The notes under the pieces: generated by a model
What the model was told of the DNA's origin: nothing
The model's input: only the letters and a program-made list of their open reading frames with translations
The model's database searches: none
Origin: JAJPXC01 sp964510535
GTDB lineage: Bacteria > Bacteroidota > Bacteroidia > Bacteroidales > Muribaculaceae
DNA length: 40,118 bases
Direction: 5' to 3'
Assembly: GCA_964510535.1 (NCBI GenBank)
Contig: CAZECG010000020.1
Coordinates: forward strand, 1 to 40,118
Shown: positions 6,385 to 14,028 of the stretch, piece after piece
Layout of the letters: every line of letters starts with the position of its first letter
How positions within the stretch are numbered: position 1 is the stretch's first letter
Program-made: the position numbers and the translations under genes

Positions 6385-8057
6385 TGGACAATAGATTAAA
6401 ATTCTTGCAATTCATCCCCGCTATCGCTGCATTGACCCTTATGGGGTCATGTAGCGATGACGACGTTACAGCGGGAGGTGGCGAACCCGACCCCGTAGAC
6501 GACAAACCTGAATGGTACTACGCCGGCGGCAAACTCGGAACATCATACGTCACCACATCGGCTTGCTTTGAGCAACCCACCAAAGCCGTTGAAGACGGCG
6601 GTTTCATCGCCTCGTTCAAACGCGGCGAACAGCTGTTTGAGAAAAACTACGTAAGCAACTCGGAGGGAGTGCGCAGCGGCCTCGGCCCCATCTACGTGCG
6701 CTCGTCATGTATGCACTGCCACCCGGGCTACGGCCACGGCAAGTCGCAACCCGACGGCCCGTTCCGCACCAACGAGACCGGCAACGGCTATCTGCTCGTA
6801 GTGTTCAACCCCGCCACCCAGGGTTATGTCAACTGGTTGGCAGGTATGCCACAAGGCCACGCCGTCGCTCCGTTCAAAGCACCGCTCGACGAGGATAAAG
6901 TGACGATAAAATGGCACGAGTACACCGACGCATGGAGCAACACCTTCCCCGACGGCGAAACCTACGCTCTGCGCTATCCCGAAGTGACCATGCCCCGCGA
7001 CGCCGTCTACGCCTACCGCGAGGGCAAACTGACCGCCGAGCAGATGGGCGACTATGAGGTGCGCCTCGAAAACACCATCGGCATCTATGGCACCGGACTC
7101 ATCGACGCTATCTCCGACGAGGATTTGCTCGCCCAATACACTCAGATGGAGAATGACGGATACCTCAAAAACGGGTTGAATCCCGCCATCTTCGCCGGAG
7201 GCACTTGGACCGGCCAATACACTTCGAAAGAGGCATCGAGCGACGGCAAAAAATACCCTTTGCGCTACACCTACGCCTTGAGCCGCGGCCCGCTGCAGGA
7301 CGCAGCCGGAGCCAACGCCTACTGGAACATCACCAACGTGACGCGCTCTGACCGCCGCTACCACTACAAAGATGCCGGAGGCTACTATGCCCGCGCTGCC
7401 GCCGCCGACCCCGAGGTGCAGAAAGCGTTCCCCGCTTACATAGTTAACGTCGACCCCGACAAGACCCACCCCGAGTGGTTCACCGCCGACGTTGAGCAAA
7501 ACATCCTCGCCTATATCAACTCAACGACGCTTCCCGCCGAGGCTACCGACCAAAACTATATCGACATGATGGTATGGCACAGAGGTTTGGCTGTTCCCGC
7601 CGTGCGCGGAGCGGAGCGTGAGGATGTGCAGCGCGGCAAAGAAGTGTTTGAAGAGATAGGTTGCGCCTACTGTCACCGCCCATCGTGGACCACAGGCCGC
7701 GACGAGGTGCGCGACCCGGCTCAATTCTTCACGGCTTCGGGACGCGCCCTCCCCACTTACCCCAACCAAAAGATTTGGCCTTACACCGATATGGTGCAAC
7801 ATAAGCTGATGATGGTCAACGACATCCGCAACGGATGGTGTCGCACCACTCCGCTTTGGGGTCGCGGACTCCACCAGATGGCGACAGGCTCAGCCCATGC
7901 CGACCGCCTGCACGACTGCCGCGCCCGCACGACGATGGAGGCCGTCATGTGGCACGGCACATCGCAACAGAGCGACGCCTACGAGTCGGTGGTTAAATTC
8001 CGCCAGCTCGATAAGGCCGACCGCGATGCCGTCATCGCCTTCCTCGACGCAATCTAA
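6384..8057 (+). CDS. Di-haem oxidoreductase lipoprotein (DUF1111 / putative thiol oxidoreductase)
   Basis: A 557-residue lipoprotein (lipobox LMGSC near residue 23). Two haem c attachment sites are visible: C109-M-H-C-H113 and C427-A-Y-C-H431. C-terminal family blocks follow: TTPLWGRGLHQ, LHDCRARTTMEAVMWHG and DRDAVIAFLDAI, matching the MauG/cytochrome c peroxidase-like di-haem family DUF1111. It should sit in the periplasmic leaflet of a membrane and transfer electrons or oxidise a substrate. It overlaps the imelysin gene by 1 nt and precedes the cytochrome c synthase gene by 25 nt. Such imelysin/di-haem pairs are known in several phyla and are thought to relate to iron acquisition, possibly through ferrous iron oxidation. 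The exact reaction is not shown by the sequence. Confidence 0.9.
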   Translation: MDNRLKFLQFIPAIAALTLMGSCSDDDVTAGGGEPDPVDDKPEWYYAGGKLGTSYVTTSACFEQPTKAVEDGGFIASFKRGEQLFEKNYVSNSEGVRSGLGPIYVRSSCMHCHPGYGHGKSQPDGPFRTNETGNGYLLVVFNPATQGYVNWLAGMPQGHAVAPFKAPLDEDKVTIKWHEYTDAWSNTFPDGETYALRYPEVTMPRDAVYAYREGKLTAEQMGDYEVRLENTIGIYGTGLIDAISDEDLLAQYTQMENDGYLKNGLNPAIFAGGTWTGQYTSKEASSDGKKYPLRYTYALSRGPLQDAAGANAYWNITNVTRSDRRYHYKDAGGYYARAAAADPEVQKAFPAYIVNVDPDKTHPEWFTADVEQNILAYINSTTLPAEATDQNYIDMMVWHRGLAVPAVRGAEREDVQRGKEVFEEIGCAYCHRPSWTTGRDEVRDPAQFFTASGRALPTYPNQKIWPYTDMVQHKLMMVNDIRNGWCRTTPLWGRGLHQMATGSAHADRLHDCRARTTMEAVMWHGTSQQSDAYESVVKFRQLDKADRDAVIAFLDAI

Positions 8058-8082
8058 CCGTTTAACTCAAACGATTGATTAA

Positions 8083-10083
8083 ATGATAGCATTCCTATTG
8101 CTTGCGGCGGTTGCAGCCGCATTGGCGGTGATAAGCTGCCTCGGCGGCAATCCCGACACCTACACATCGCTCCCCATGACAATCGCCTGGGGGGCGATTG
8201 TTTGTGCCGGGGGATACCATATAATCAGCCGTCGGCTCTATCGGCGCAAAGCGGTGTTCTCGACTCACTGCGCACTGGTAGTGATACTCGGCGGAGCGTT
8301 GGCCACACACCTGCTCGGCTCCACCGAAACGCTTAAACTGCGCACCGGCCAACCCGTAACCCTCGGCGAACTGACTGTGGAACTTGTCGATTTCCACATC
8401 GAATACTATCCGGGGACGATGGCACCAGCCGACTTCGTGAGCCGCCTGAAAATCGACGGCGAAGAGGCTGTCGTGGCTATGAACCGCGTACACACCGCCA
8501 AGGGCTACCGCTTTTTCCAAACGGGCTACGACCCCGACAAGCTCGGCTCGACGTTGACCGTGAGCCGCGACGCCGCCGGGACTGCAATCAGCTACGTCGG
8601 TTACGGGTTGCTGTTGGCGGCTATGGCCTGCTCGCTGATACCGTCAAGGCGGTTTAAACGCGGCGGGTGCGCCGCCCTGCTCACCGTGGCGGCACTGTCG
8701 ACCAATGCCGCGCCCAAAGCCCTTCCCGAGGCAACAGCCGCCAAATTTGGAGAGCTGATGGTCTACAACAACGGCCGCATAGCCCCGCTGTCGACACTCG
8801 CCCGCGATTTCACCGTCAAGCTCACCGGCGGCAGCAGCTACAAAGGGTTGAGCGCCGAACAGGTGTTGACCGGCTGGATATTCTACTACGACTCATGGCG
8901 CAACGAACCTTGCATAAAGCTCAAAGACCGCAAAACGAGAGAGTTACTGGGCCTCGAAGGGAAATACGCAGCGTTGCCCGACTTTTTCTCGCCACAGGGT
9001 GAATACCTGCCCGACGGACAAGGCTATGAGGCGGCAAATGAGAAGTTTGGCCTCGCCTCGGCAGCCGCAACCGGCTCGCTATGGAGCATTTTCCCGATAA
9101 CGACAGCCGAGGGTGTGCGCTGGCTATCCCCCGCCGACGAGACGCCGGCTGAAACAGACCTCGAAACTTGGCACTTCGTGAGCCACAGTTTCAATTATAT
9201 GGCCGAGCTTGCGGCAAACGGTCAATGGACTGAATTGCAGAGCGTTGTCGAGAAAATCAAGGATTATCAACGCCAAAATGCCGGAGAAGGCGCGATACCC
9301 TCGCGAGAGCGCATCGCCGCCGAACGGCTGTTCAACTCGCTCGCACCGTCGCTATGGCCGTGTATCACGCTGTTATTGACAGGATTAATACTGTTTTTCT
9401 ATCCTCTCCGCCGCATTTCGCTCACGGCAGCCACCGCCGGGGTGATTTGGCTCGCCGGATTGATTGCGCTCAACTGGGTAGCGTCGGGGCGCGCTCCGAT
9501 GTCAAACGGCTATGAGACAATGCAATGGATGGCGTTAGCCGCCTGTGTGGCGGGAGTGGCAATGCCTCGGCGTTATGGCTCGGCAACACCGCTATGCCTG
9601 ATAGTGGCGGCGTTGGCGATGATGGTGGCGATGATGGGGCAACGCAACCCCCAGGTGACACAAGTGGTGCCCGTGCTGCGTTCGCCGTTGCTATCGCTCC
9701 ACGTGCTGACGGTGATGCTCGCCTACGCCGGACTTGCGATAAACGCCCTGTGCGGGGCGGCGTGGCTGTGCGGGCGTCGCGACCTGCTTGAACTGAGCCG
9801 CCGGCTGTTGAAACCGTCGGTGTATCTGCTCGCCGCCGGCATCTTCATCGGAGCGGTGTGGGCCAACCAATCGTGGGGACGCTACTGGGGGTGGGACCCC
9901 AAGGAAGTGTGGGCGTTGATAACGATGTTGATTTACTCGTTCCCGCTCCACCGCGGCTCGCTACCATGGTTTAACGACGACCGCCACTACTCGTTCTACA
10001 CGCTCATCGCGTTTTTGAGCGTGATAATGACCTACTTCGGCGTGAACTTCGTCCTCGGCGGCCTCCACGGCTACGCCGTGTAG
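8083..10083 (+). CDS. ccsBA: Cytochrome c synthase, CcsB-CcsA (ResB-ResC) fusion
   Basis: A 666-residue multi-pass membrane protein. The N-terminal third is ResB/CcsB-like: helices around residues 1-45 and 62-85 (the latter with FSTHCALVVILGG, a candidate transmembrane haem-ligand His), then the block PADFVSRLKIDGEE and KGYRFFQTGYDPD. After a soluble domain, the C-terminal third has six or more helices with the CcsA signature SWGRYWGWDPKEVWAL (the WWD-type haem-handling motif, about residues 598-612), flanked by His residues in LLSLHVLTVMLAY, FPLHRG and GGLHGYAV. It exports haem and attaches it to CxxCH motifs outside the membrane (system II). Being co-transcribed with a two-CxxCH protein suggests dedicated maturation. 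The protein is shorter than many fused homologues (often about 800 or more). Confidence 0.9.
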   Translation: MIAFLLLAAVAAALAVISCLGGNPDTYTSLPMTIAWGAIVCAGGYHIISRRLYRRKAVFSTHCALVVILGGALATHLLGSTETLKLRTGQPVTLGELTVELVDFHIEYYPGTMAPADFVSRLKIDGEEAVVAMNRVHTAKGYRFFQTGYDPDKLGSTLTVSRDAAGTAISYVGYGLLLAAMACSLIPSRRFKRGGCAALLTVAALSTNAAPKALPEATAAKFGELMVYNNGRIAPLSTLARDFTVKLTGGSSYKGLSAEQVLTGWIFYYDSWRNEPCIKLKDRKTRELLGLEGKYAALPDFFSPQGEYLPDGQGYEAANEKFGLASAAATGSLWSIFPITTAEGVRWLSPADETPAETDLETWHFVSHSFNYMAELAANGQWTELQSVVEKIKDYQRQNAGEGAIPSRERIAAERLFNSLAPSLWPCITLLLTGLILFFYPLRRISLTAATAGVIWLAGLIALNWVASGRAPMSNGYETMQWMALAACVAGVAMPRRYGSATPLCLIVAALAMMVAMMGQRNPQVTQVVPVLRSPLLSLHVLTVMLAYAGLAINALCGAAWLCGRRDLLELSRRLLKPSVYLLAAGIFIGAVWANQSWGRYWGWDPKEVWALITMLIYSFPLHRGSLPWFNDDRHYSFYTLIAFLSVIMTYFGVNFVLGGLHGYAV

Positions 10084-10505
10084 CAAGGAAGATTAAAGTC
10101 GCAAAATGACTTTCAGTATGCATAAGAGCTTTGAGCATCATTAAACAACTGTTATTTAACACATTACACCGCTTTTCAGCCTACGTTCTTACAATTAGTT
10201 CAAAATTTACGAATTTCTCGCAAGAATACCAAGAAAATCAGCCACTTAGCCTCATGCTAAATGGCTGATTGTTTTATTCTTGAATATTCTAAGTCTTATA
10301 TCGAACTCACGTTAATTAATGATTTTGAAGTTTATATTATATTGGTCTTTGTCAGCACGAGCGCACATTAGGTTACAAAATTAAGCAAAAATTTTGATAC
10401 TTTGTAAGCCGTTGCAAAGATAAATTGTCGGGTGGTCAAAATTCAAGCACACCCAAATCGAACAATCTTAAATAAGTGGAGAATTTTGTATCCTCTACAA
10501 TGCGG
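10084..10505. other. 422-bp intergenic region without a gene
   Basis: AT-rich DNA between the end of ccsBA and the end of tsaB (convergent). It contains the strong hairpin at 10236-10278. On the minus strand there are two -7-like boxes, TATCTTTG (10422-10415) and TAATTTTG (10383-10376), pointing toward that hairpin without clear -33 partners. I see no open frame of useful length, tRNA or known RNA. Confidence 0.6.
10236..10278 (+). terminator. Strong intrinsic terminator, probably bidirectional
   Basis: AATCAGCCACTTAGC (10236-10250) pairs with GCTAAATGGCTGATT (10256-10270), 14 of 15 positions, around a 5-nt loop CTCAT, followed by GTTTTATT. On the opposite strand the stem is followed by TTTCTTGG. 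It can end the porin-ccsBA operon (150 nt after the stop) and minus-strand transcripts from tsaB. Confidence 0.85.
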
Positions 10506-11195
10506 TCAAAAAAGATTTTTAGGTTTGATGGCTTGAAAATCTTTTAGATAGGTGGGGACGGAATAGGCTAAGTCGAGGAAGTCGCCGGTGAGATAAGCTC
10601 GCTCGGACAGGGCGAGCATATCGGCGGCAATGGGTGAGACATCGGGAATGAATACGGCGTTGGACGAGGTGATTACCTCGCGGGCTTTATCGCTGCCATC
10701 TCCGAAAAACAACACTCTATGAGAGGCGAGCCATTTTCCGTAGCTATCGTTGTCCAAAATCAGCGGCGTAGGTTTTTCGAGGGGATTAAGAGCCATGTCG
10801 TAGACGGCTGTATATACTTCCATGCGCCGGGCATCAATCATAGGGACGAGCAGAGTGTCGGGGTCGACATCATGATTGAACATCACACCGACTGCCATCA
10901 GTTGCAACGTGTCAACCCCTATCAGGGGGATATCAAGCGCATAAGCGAGACCTTTAGCTTCAGACAGACCAATACGAAGCCCTGTGTAACTGCCAGGGCC
11001 AAGGCTCACGGCCACGGCGTCGAGCTTCATCTCATGCTCACGCAGATAGTCAAGGCACCCTTTTATGAATCCGCTCAACAAGGTGGCATGGTTTTGGCCG
11101 CGATTGTCGTGGAATTGTCTGAGCACCATGCCATCGGCGGTCAAAGCGGTAGAACACACACGAGTTGAAGTTTCAATATTCAGTATTGTTGCCAT
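10506..11195 (-). CDS. tsaB: tRNA threonylcarbamoyladenosine biosynthesis protein TsaB
   Basis: A 229-residue protein opening MATILNIETSTRVCSTAL, with the diagnostic LGPGSYTGLRIGLSEAKGLAYAL block around residues 65-87. TsaB is the non-catalytic ASKHA-fold partner of TsaD and TsaE in forming t6A at position 37 of ANN-decoding tRNAs in the cytoplasm. Length fits the family. The ATG at 11195 is preceded on the minus strand by TAAATTTG (11253-11246), a possible -7 box giving a leader of about 45 nt. The gene is divergent from yicC and ends facing the strong bidirectional terminator at 10236-10278. tsaD and tsaE are not in this window. Confidence 0.95.
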   Translation of the reverse strand: MATILNIETSTRVCSTALTADGMVLRQFHDNRGQNHATLLSGFIKGCLDYLREHEMKLDAVAVSLGPGSYTGLRIGLSEAKGLAYALDIPLIGVDTLQLMAVGVMFNHDVDPDTLLVPMIDARRMEVYTAVYDMALNPLEKPTPLILDNDSYGKWLASHRVLFFGDGSDKAREVITSSNAVFIPDVSPIAADMLALSERAYLTGDFLDLAYSVPTYLKDFQAIKPKNLF

Positions 11196-11245
11196 ATATA
11201 TACGCTAATTTGTGAGGCTTGATTTTCTAAGTAAATTTTCGAGTG

Positions 11246-11282
11246 CAAATTTACTATTTTTCACGTTTTAAGAGTAACTTTG
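11246..11282. promoter_or_regulatory. Divergent tsaB / yicC promoter region
   Basis: TAACTTTG at 11275-11282 on the plus strand serves yicC; transcription would begin about 13 nt before its ATG at 11303. TAAATTTG on the minus strand (11253-11246) serves tsaB. The -33 elements are weak on both sides. Confidence 0.55.
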
Positions 11283-11302
11283 CAAAAAATAATGATTTCG
11301 CC

Positions 11303-12178
11303 ATGATTTTATCAATGACCGGTTTCGGCCGAGCAGTCGTCGAAAACGCAACAAAAAGGTTCACAGTAGAAATAAAGTCGCTCAACAGTAAACAACTTGA
11401 CCTCTCAACGCGAGTACCCGCTCCCTACCGCGAGGTCGAGCTTGATTTGCGTAACGCCATAAGCCGCCGTCTAGAACGCGGCAAAATCGACCTGAATGTC
11501 TATGTCGAAAGCGTCAACGGTGAATCAATCGCATCGTTCAACATCCCGGTCATGGCCGCATACAAAGCAGCATTTGAGAAGATGGCATCAGAACTGAGCC
11601 TTCCTCAACCCGATGATTGGTATTCGTTGCTTCTGCGCTTTCCCGACACGTTGCGTACTGATGCGATGACCACGGTCAGCGATGACGAAGTCGTAGCTCT
11701 GACCGATGCCGTAGGGCAAGCCGTCGAGGCACTCATGCAGTTCAGGGCAAAGGAAGGTTCCAAACTTCAAGAATTTTTCACGTTGCGCATCAATGCGATA
11801 TCATCGTTGCTTGCCGAGGTTCCAAACTACGAGAACGAACGCATAACGCGGATAAAAGCGCGCATCGAGGATGGTCTTGCCAAAATTAGCCCTGTGGATT
11901 ATGACAAAGGGCGATTAGAGCAGGAGATGATTTTCTACATCGAAAAGCTCGACATCAACGAGGAGAAGCAACGGCTCGCCCAGCATCTCAACTATTTCAT
12001 GGAGACCATGCAAGGAGACCCCGGTCAAGGGAAAAAGCTCGGGTTTATCTCACAGGAAATGGGCCGTGAAATCAATACACTCGGGTCAAAGAGCAATCAT
12101 GCCGAGATGCAGAAATTAGTAGTCAGGATGAAGGATGTGCTCGAACAGATTAAGGAGCAGGTTCTGAATGTCATGTAG
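11303..12178 (+). CDS. yicC: YicC family endoribonuclease
   Basis: A 291-residue protein starting MILSMTGFGRAVVE at the ATG at 11303. An upstream in-frame start at 11243 lies before the -7 promoter box and is excluded. The N-terminal SMTGFGRA and VEIKSLNSKQLD blocks and the C-terminal IEKLDINEEKQRLAQHL and QGKKLGFISQEMGREINTLGSKS blocks are those of YicC/YloC. E. coli YicC is an endoribonuclease that promotes decay of the sRNA RyhB, and the C-terminal DUF1732 region carries the acidic active-site residues. It is first gene of a plus-strand operon with gmk (13 nt downstream) and nadD, an arrangement also common in Firmicutes and Bacteroidetes. Confidence 0.93.
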   Translation: MILSMTGFGRAVVENATKRFTVEIKSLNSKQLDLSTRVPAPYREVELDLRNAISRRLERGKIDLNVYVESVNGESIASFNIPVMAAYKAAFEKMASELSLPQPDDWYSLLLRFPDTLRTDAMTTVSDDEVVALTDAVGQAVEALMQFRAKEGSKLQEFFTLRINAISSLLAEVPNYENERITRIKARIEDGLAKISPVDYDKGRLEQEMIFYIEKLDINEEKQRLAQHLNYFMETMQGDPGQGKKLGFISQEMGREINTLGSKSNHAEMQKLVVRMKDVLEQIKEQVLNVM

Positions 12179-12191
12179 TGAGCGCTTAAAT

Positions 12192-12776
12192 ATGAAGAGA
12201 GGAAAAATCATTATAATCTCAGCACCTTCGGGATGCGGGAAGTCGACTATCATCAAAGCCCTAATGGCCAATGGTGAAATTGATATGCAGTTTTCGGTTT
12301 CGGCTACATCACGCCAACCGAGAGCCGGGGAAACGGATGGCAAGGAGTATTTCTTCATGAGCGAGGATGAGTTTCGTCAGGCAATAGCCGCCGACGCATT
12401 CGTAGAGTACGAGGAGGTGTATCCCGGCCGGTTTTACGGAACATTGAAAAGCGAAATAGAGCGCATCTGCAAAGAGGGACACAACGTGGTCCTCGACATC
12501 GACGTGAAAGGTGGTGTCAATGTCAAGTCGCTATATGGCGACAACGCCATAAGCATTTTCATCATGCCGCCGTCAATCGACGCCTTGCGACAGCGATTGA
12601 CAGGGCGCGCCACGGACTCAGACGAGGTCATAGAGGAACGTGTGGGGCGTGCGGCATTTGAGCTAACATTCGCTCCGCAGTATGACGTGACTGTGGTCAA
12701 TGATGACCTCGATAAGGCAATCAATGACACTTCGGACATCATTAAGAAATTTCTAAACTCTCCATCTAAGAATTGA
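12192..12776 (+). CDS. gmk: Guanylate kinase
   Basis: A 194-residue enzyme converting GMP and ATP to GDP and ADP. The P-loop SAPSGCGKST lies at about residues 9-18, followed by the GMP-binding SATSRQPRAGETDGKEYFF block and the LDIDVKGG motif. I chose the ATG at 12192; an in-frame ATG at 12168 would overlap the yicC stop and add only eight residues of no family similarity. The 3' end overlaps nadD by 4 nt. Length and motif order are complete. Confidence 0.96.
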   Translation: MKRGKIIIISAPSGCGKSTIIKALMANGEIDMQFSVSATSRQPRAGETDGKEYFFMSEDEFRQAIAADAFVEYEEVYPGRFYGTLKSEIERICKEGHNVVLDIDVKGGVNVKSLYGDNAISIFIMPPSIDALRQRLTGRATDSDEVIEERVGRAAFELTFAPQYDVTVVNDDLDKAINDTSDIIKKFLNSPSKN

Positions 12777-13354
12777 AGCATATCGGGATATTCGGAGGCT
12801 CGTTCAACCCGGTGCATATCGGGCACACTATGCTTGCGAGTTTTCTAAGCCAATTCACAGGCATAGATGAAGTGTGGATGACATTGTCACCTCTGAATCC
12901 GCTGAAACAGGGTCGCGAAGAGCTGATTGATGACTGTAGCCGGCTTGATATGCTGAAAATAGCCGTGGAGGGATGCGATTATATCGATATATGTGACATT
13001 GAGTTGTCAATGCCCCGTCCGTCCTATACAATCGACACTCTGACATCGCTCCAGAAGCGGTTCCCCGATTATCGGTTCAGCATAATCATCGGCAGCGATA
13101 ACTGGCTTAACTTCAGCCGTTGGAAAGACTATGACATAATATTGGAGCGTTTCGGAGTCATAGTATATCCACGACCGGGCTATGACATAACAGAAAGGAT
13201 TGACAACCCCAACGTGAGTTTTGTGAACGATGCTCCTATTATCGAAATTTCCAGCAGTTTCATAAGAAAATCTATTTCCGAGGGAAAAAATATGAACTAT
13301 TTCTTACCTTCAGGAGTATATAAATATATTACCAATCACTCCCTATATAAATAG
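12773..13354 (+). CDS. nadD: Nicotinate-nucleotide adenylyltransferase
   Basis: A 193-residue enzyme that adenylates nicotinate mononucleotide in NAD synthesis. It opens KHIGIFGGSFNPVHIGHTML, the nucleotidyltransferase GSFNPxHxGH motif, and has the C-terminal ISSSFIRKSI motif (SxTxxR type) at about residues 158-167. The start codon is TTG and overlaps the gmk stop as TTGA, so translation is probably coupled; no ATG or GTG fits. GSDN at about residue 102 (IIGSDNWLNFSRW) is the expected substrate-binding block. Confidence 0.95.
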   Translation: MKHIGIFGGSFNPVHIGHTMLASFLSQFTGIDEVWMTLSPLNPLKQGREELIDDCSRLDMLKIAVEGCDYIDICDIELSMPRPSYTIDTLTSLQKRFPDYRFSIIIGSDNWLNFSRWKDYDIILERFGVIVYPRPGYDITERIDNPNVSFVNDAPIIEISSSFIRKSISEGKNMNYFLPSGVYKYITNHSLYK

Positions 13355-13362
13355 ACCGCCAA

Positions 13363-13887
13363 ATGTCAGGACTTCTAACCACCAATTCAATCGCGTTCAT
13401 AGGTCTATGCAATGAGTATTGCAAAGCATTGGAACGAGCCGGCGAATCATCGCGGAAAGAGTTCATCGCCAATATGCTCAGATTGCTACCGAGGATATAC
13501 ATTTCCGCATCGGACCTTGACGCAGGGGAATCAGACTATGATTCATATATGGAAAGTTCTCTCGATGAGGATTATTATGATTCAATCAGACGCGACATAG
13601 AATCGTTGATGGGCCCAGCTGACATATATCTCGAAGTATTTGAGGAGGATATGAAATACTCCGACACCCCGATAGCCGCATCCATATCAGAATGCCTTGC
13701 AGACATATTTCAAGCTCTCTACAACTTCCTCGCCATGGTAAAGGACTCGCCTGAGGAATTTATATTATCGTCAATAGCTGCTGTCAAGGAGGAGTTCGGC
13801 GCATATTGGGGACAGACGCTATGCAACGTGCTTAGAGCGCTCAACCATCTCAAATACGGTAGTGCCGATTCAGAAGATGATTATTGA
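13363..13887 (+). CDS. DUF5063 domain protein
   Basis: A 174-residue acidic, all-helical soluble protein. The block FIGLCNEYCKALERAGESSRKEFIANMLRLLPRIY-like start and the ending LCNVLRALNHLKYG are typical of DUF5063, a family found almost only in Bacteroidetes and some Actinobacteria, with no assigned function. It follows nadD by 8 nt and so belongs to the yicC-gmk-nadD operon. The middle has an acidic run (SSLDEDYYDSIRRDIE). No signal peptide or membrane segment is visible. Family call is good; role unknown. Confidence 0.85.
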   Translation: MSGLLTTNSIAFIGLCNEYCKALERAGESSRKEFIANMLRLLPRIYISASDLDAGESDYDSYMESSLDEDYYDSIRRDIESLMGPADIYLEVFEEDMKYSDTPIAASISECLADIFQALYNFLAMVKDSPEEFILSSIAAVKEEFGAYWGQTLCNVLRALNHLKYGSADSEDDY

Positions 13888-13921
13888 TCTGCGGATTATC
13901 CCCCCTACTCTATTTTAGGTA

Positions 13922-13952
13922 TTGTCTTTTTTTATATAATTGACTACTTTTG
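13922..13952 (+). promoter_or_regulatory. Promoter of feoAB
   Basis: TTG (13922-13924) and TACTTTTG (13945-13952) are 20 nt apart. The leader to the ATG at 14029 is about 70 nt and contains an imperfect hairpin GCGTTCC / GGAATGC just after the start site. No clear Fur box is visible. Confidence 0.6.
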
Positions 13953-14028
13953 CGTTCCAAAAGCGGAATGCAGTCGCGGTTGCATGAGTGCAGACCGCAA
14001 GACAAATTCGGCATGACACAACGTAACT

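Noticed and set aside
6705..7499. Minus-strand open frame of 264 codons opposite the di-haem oxidoreductase gene
   Set aside because: The other strand encodes two CxxCH motifs and family blocks; the antisense frame is a by-product of high GC and low stop density.
10719..11168. Plus-strand open frame of 149 codons opposite tsaB
   Set aside because: Antisense to a clear TsaB with all family motifs; no recognisable product.
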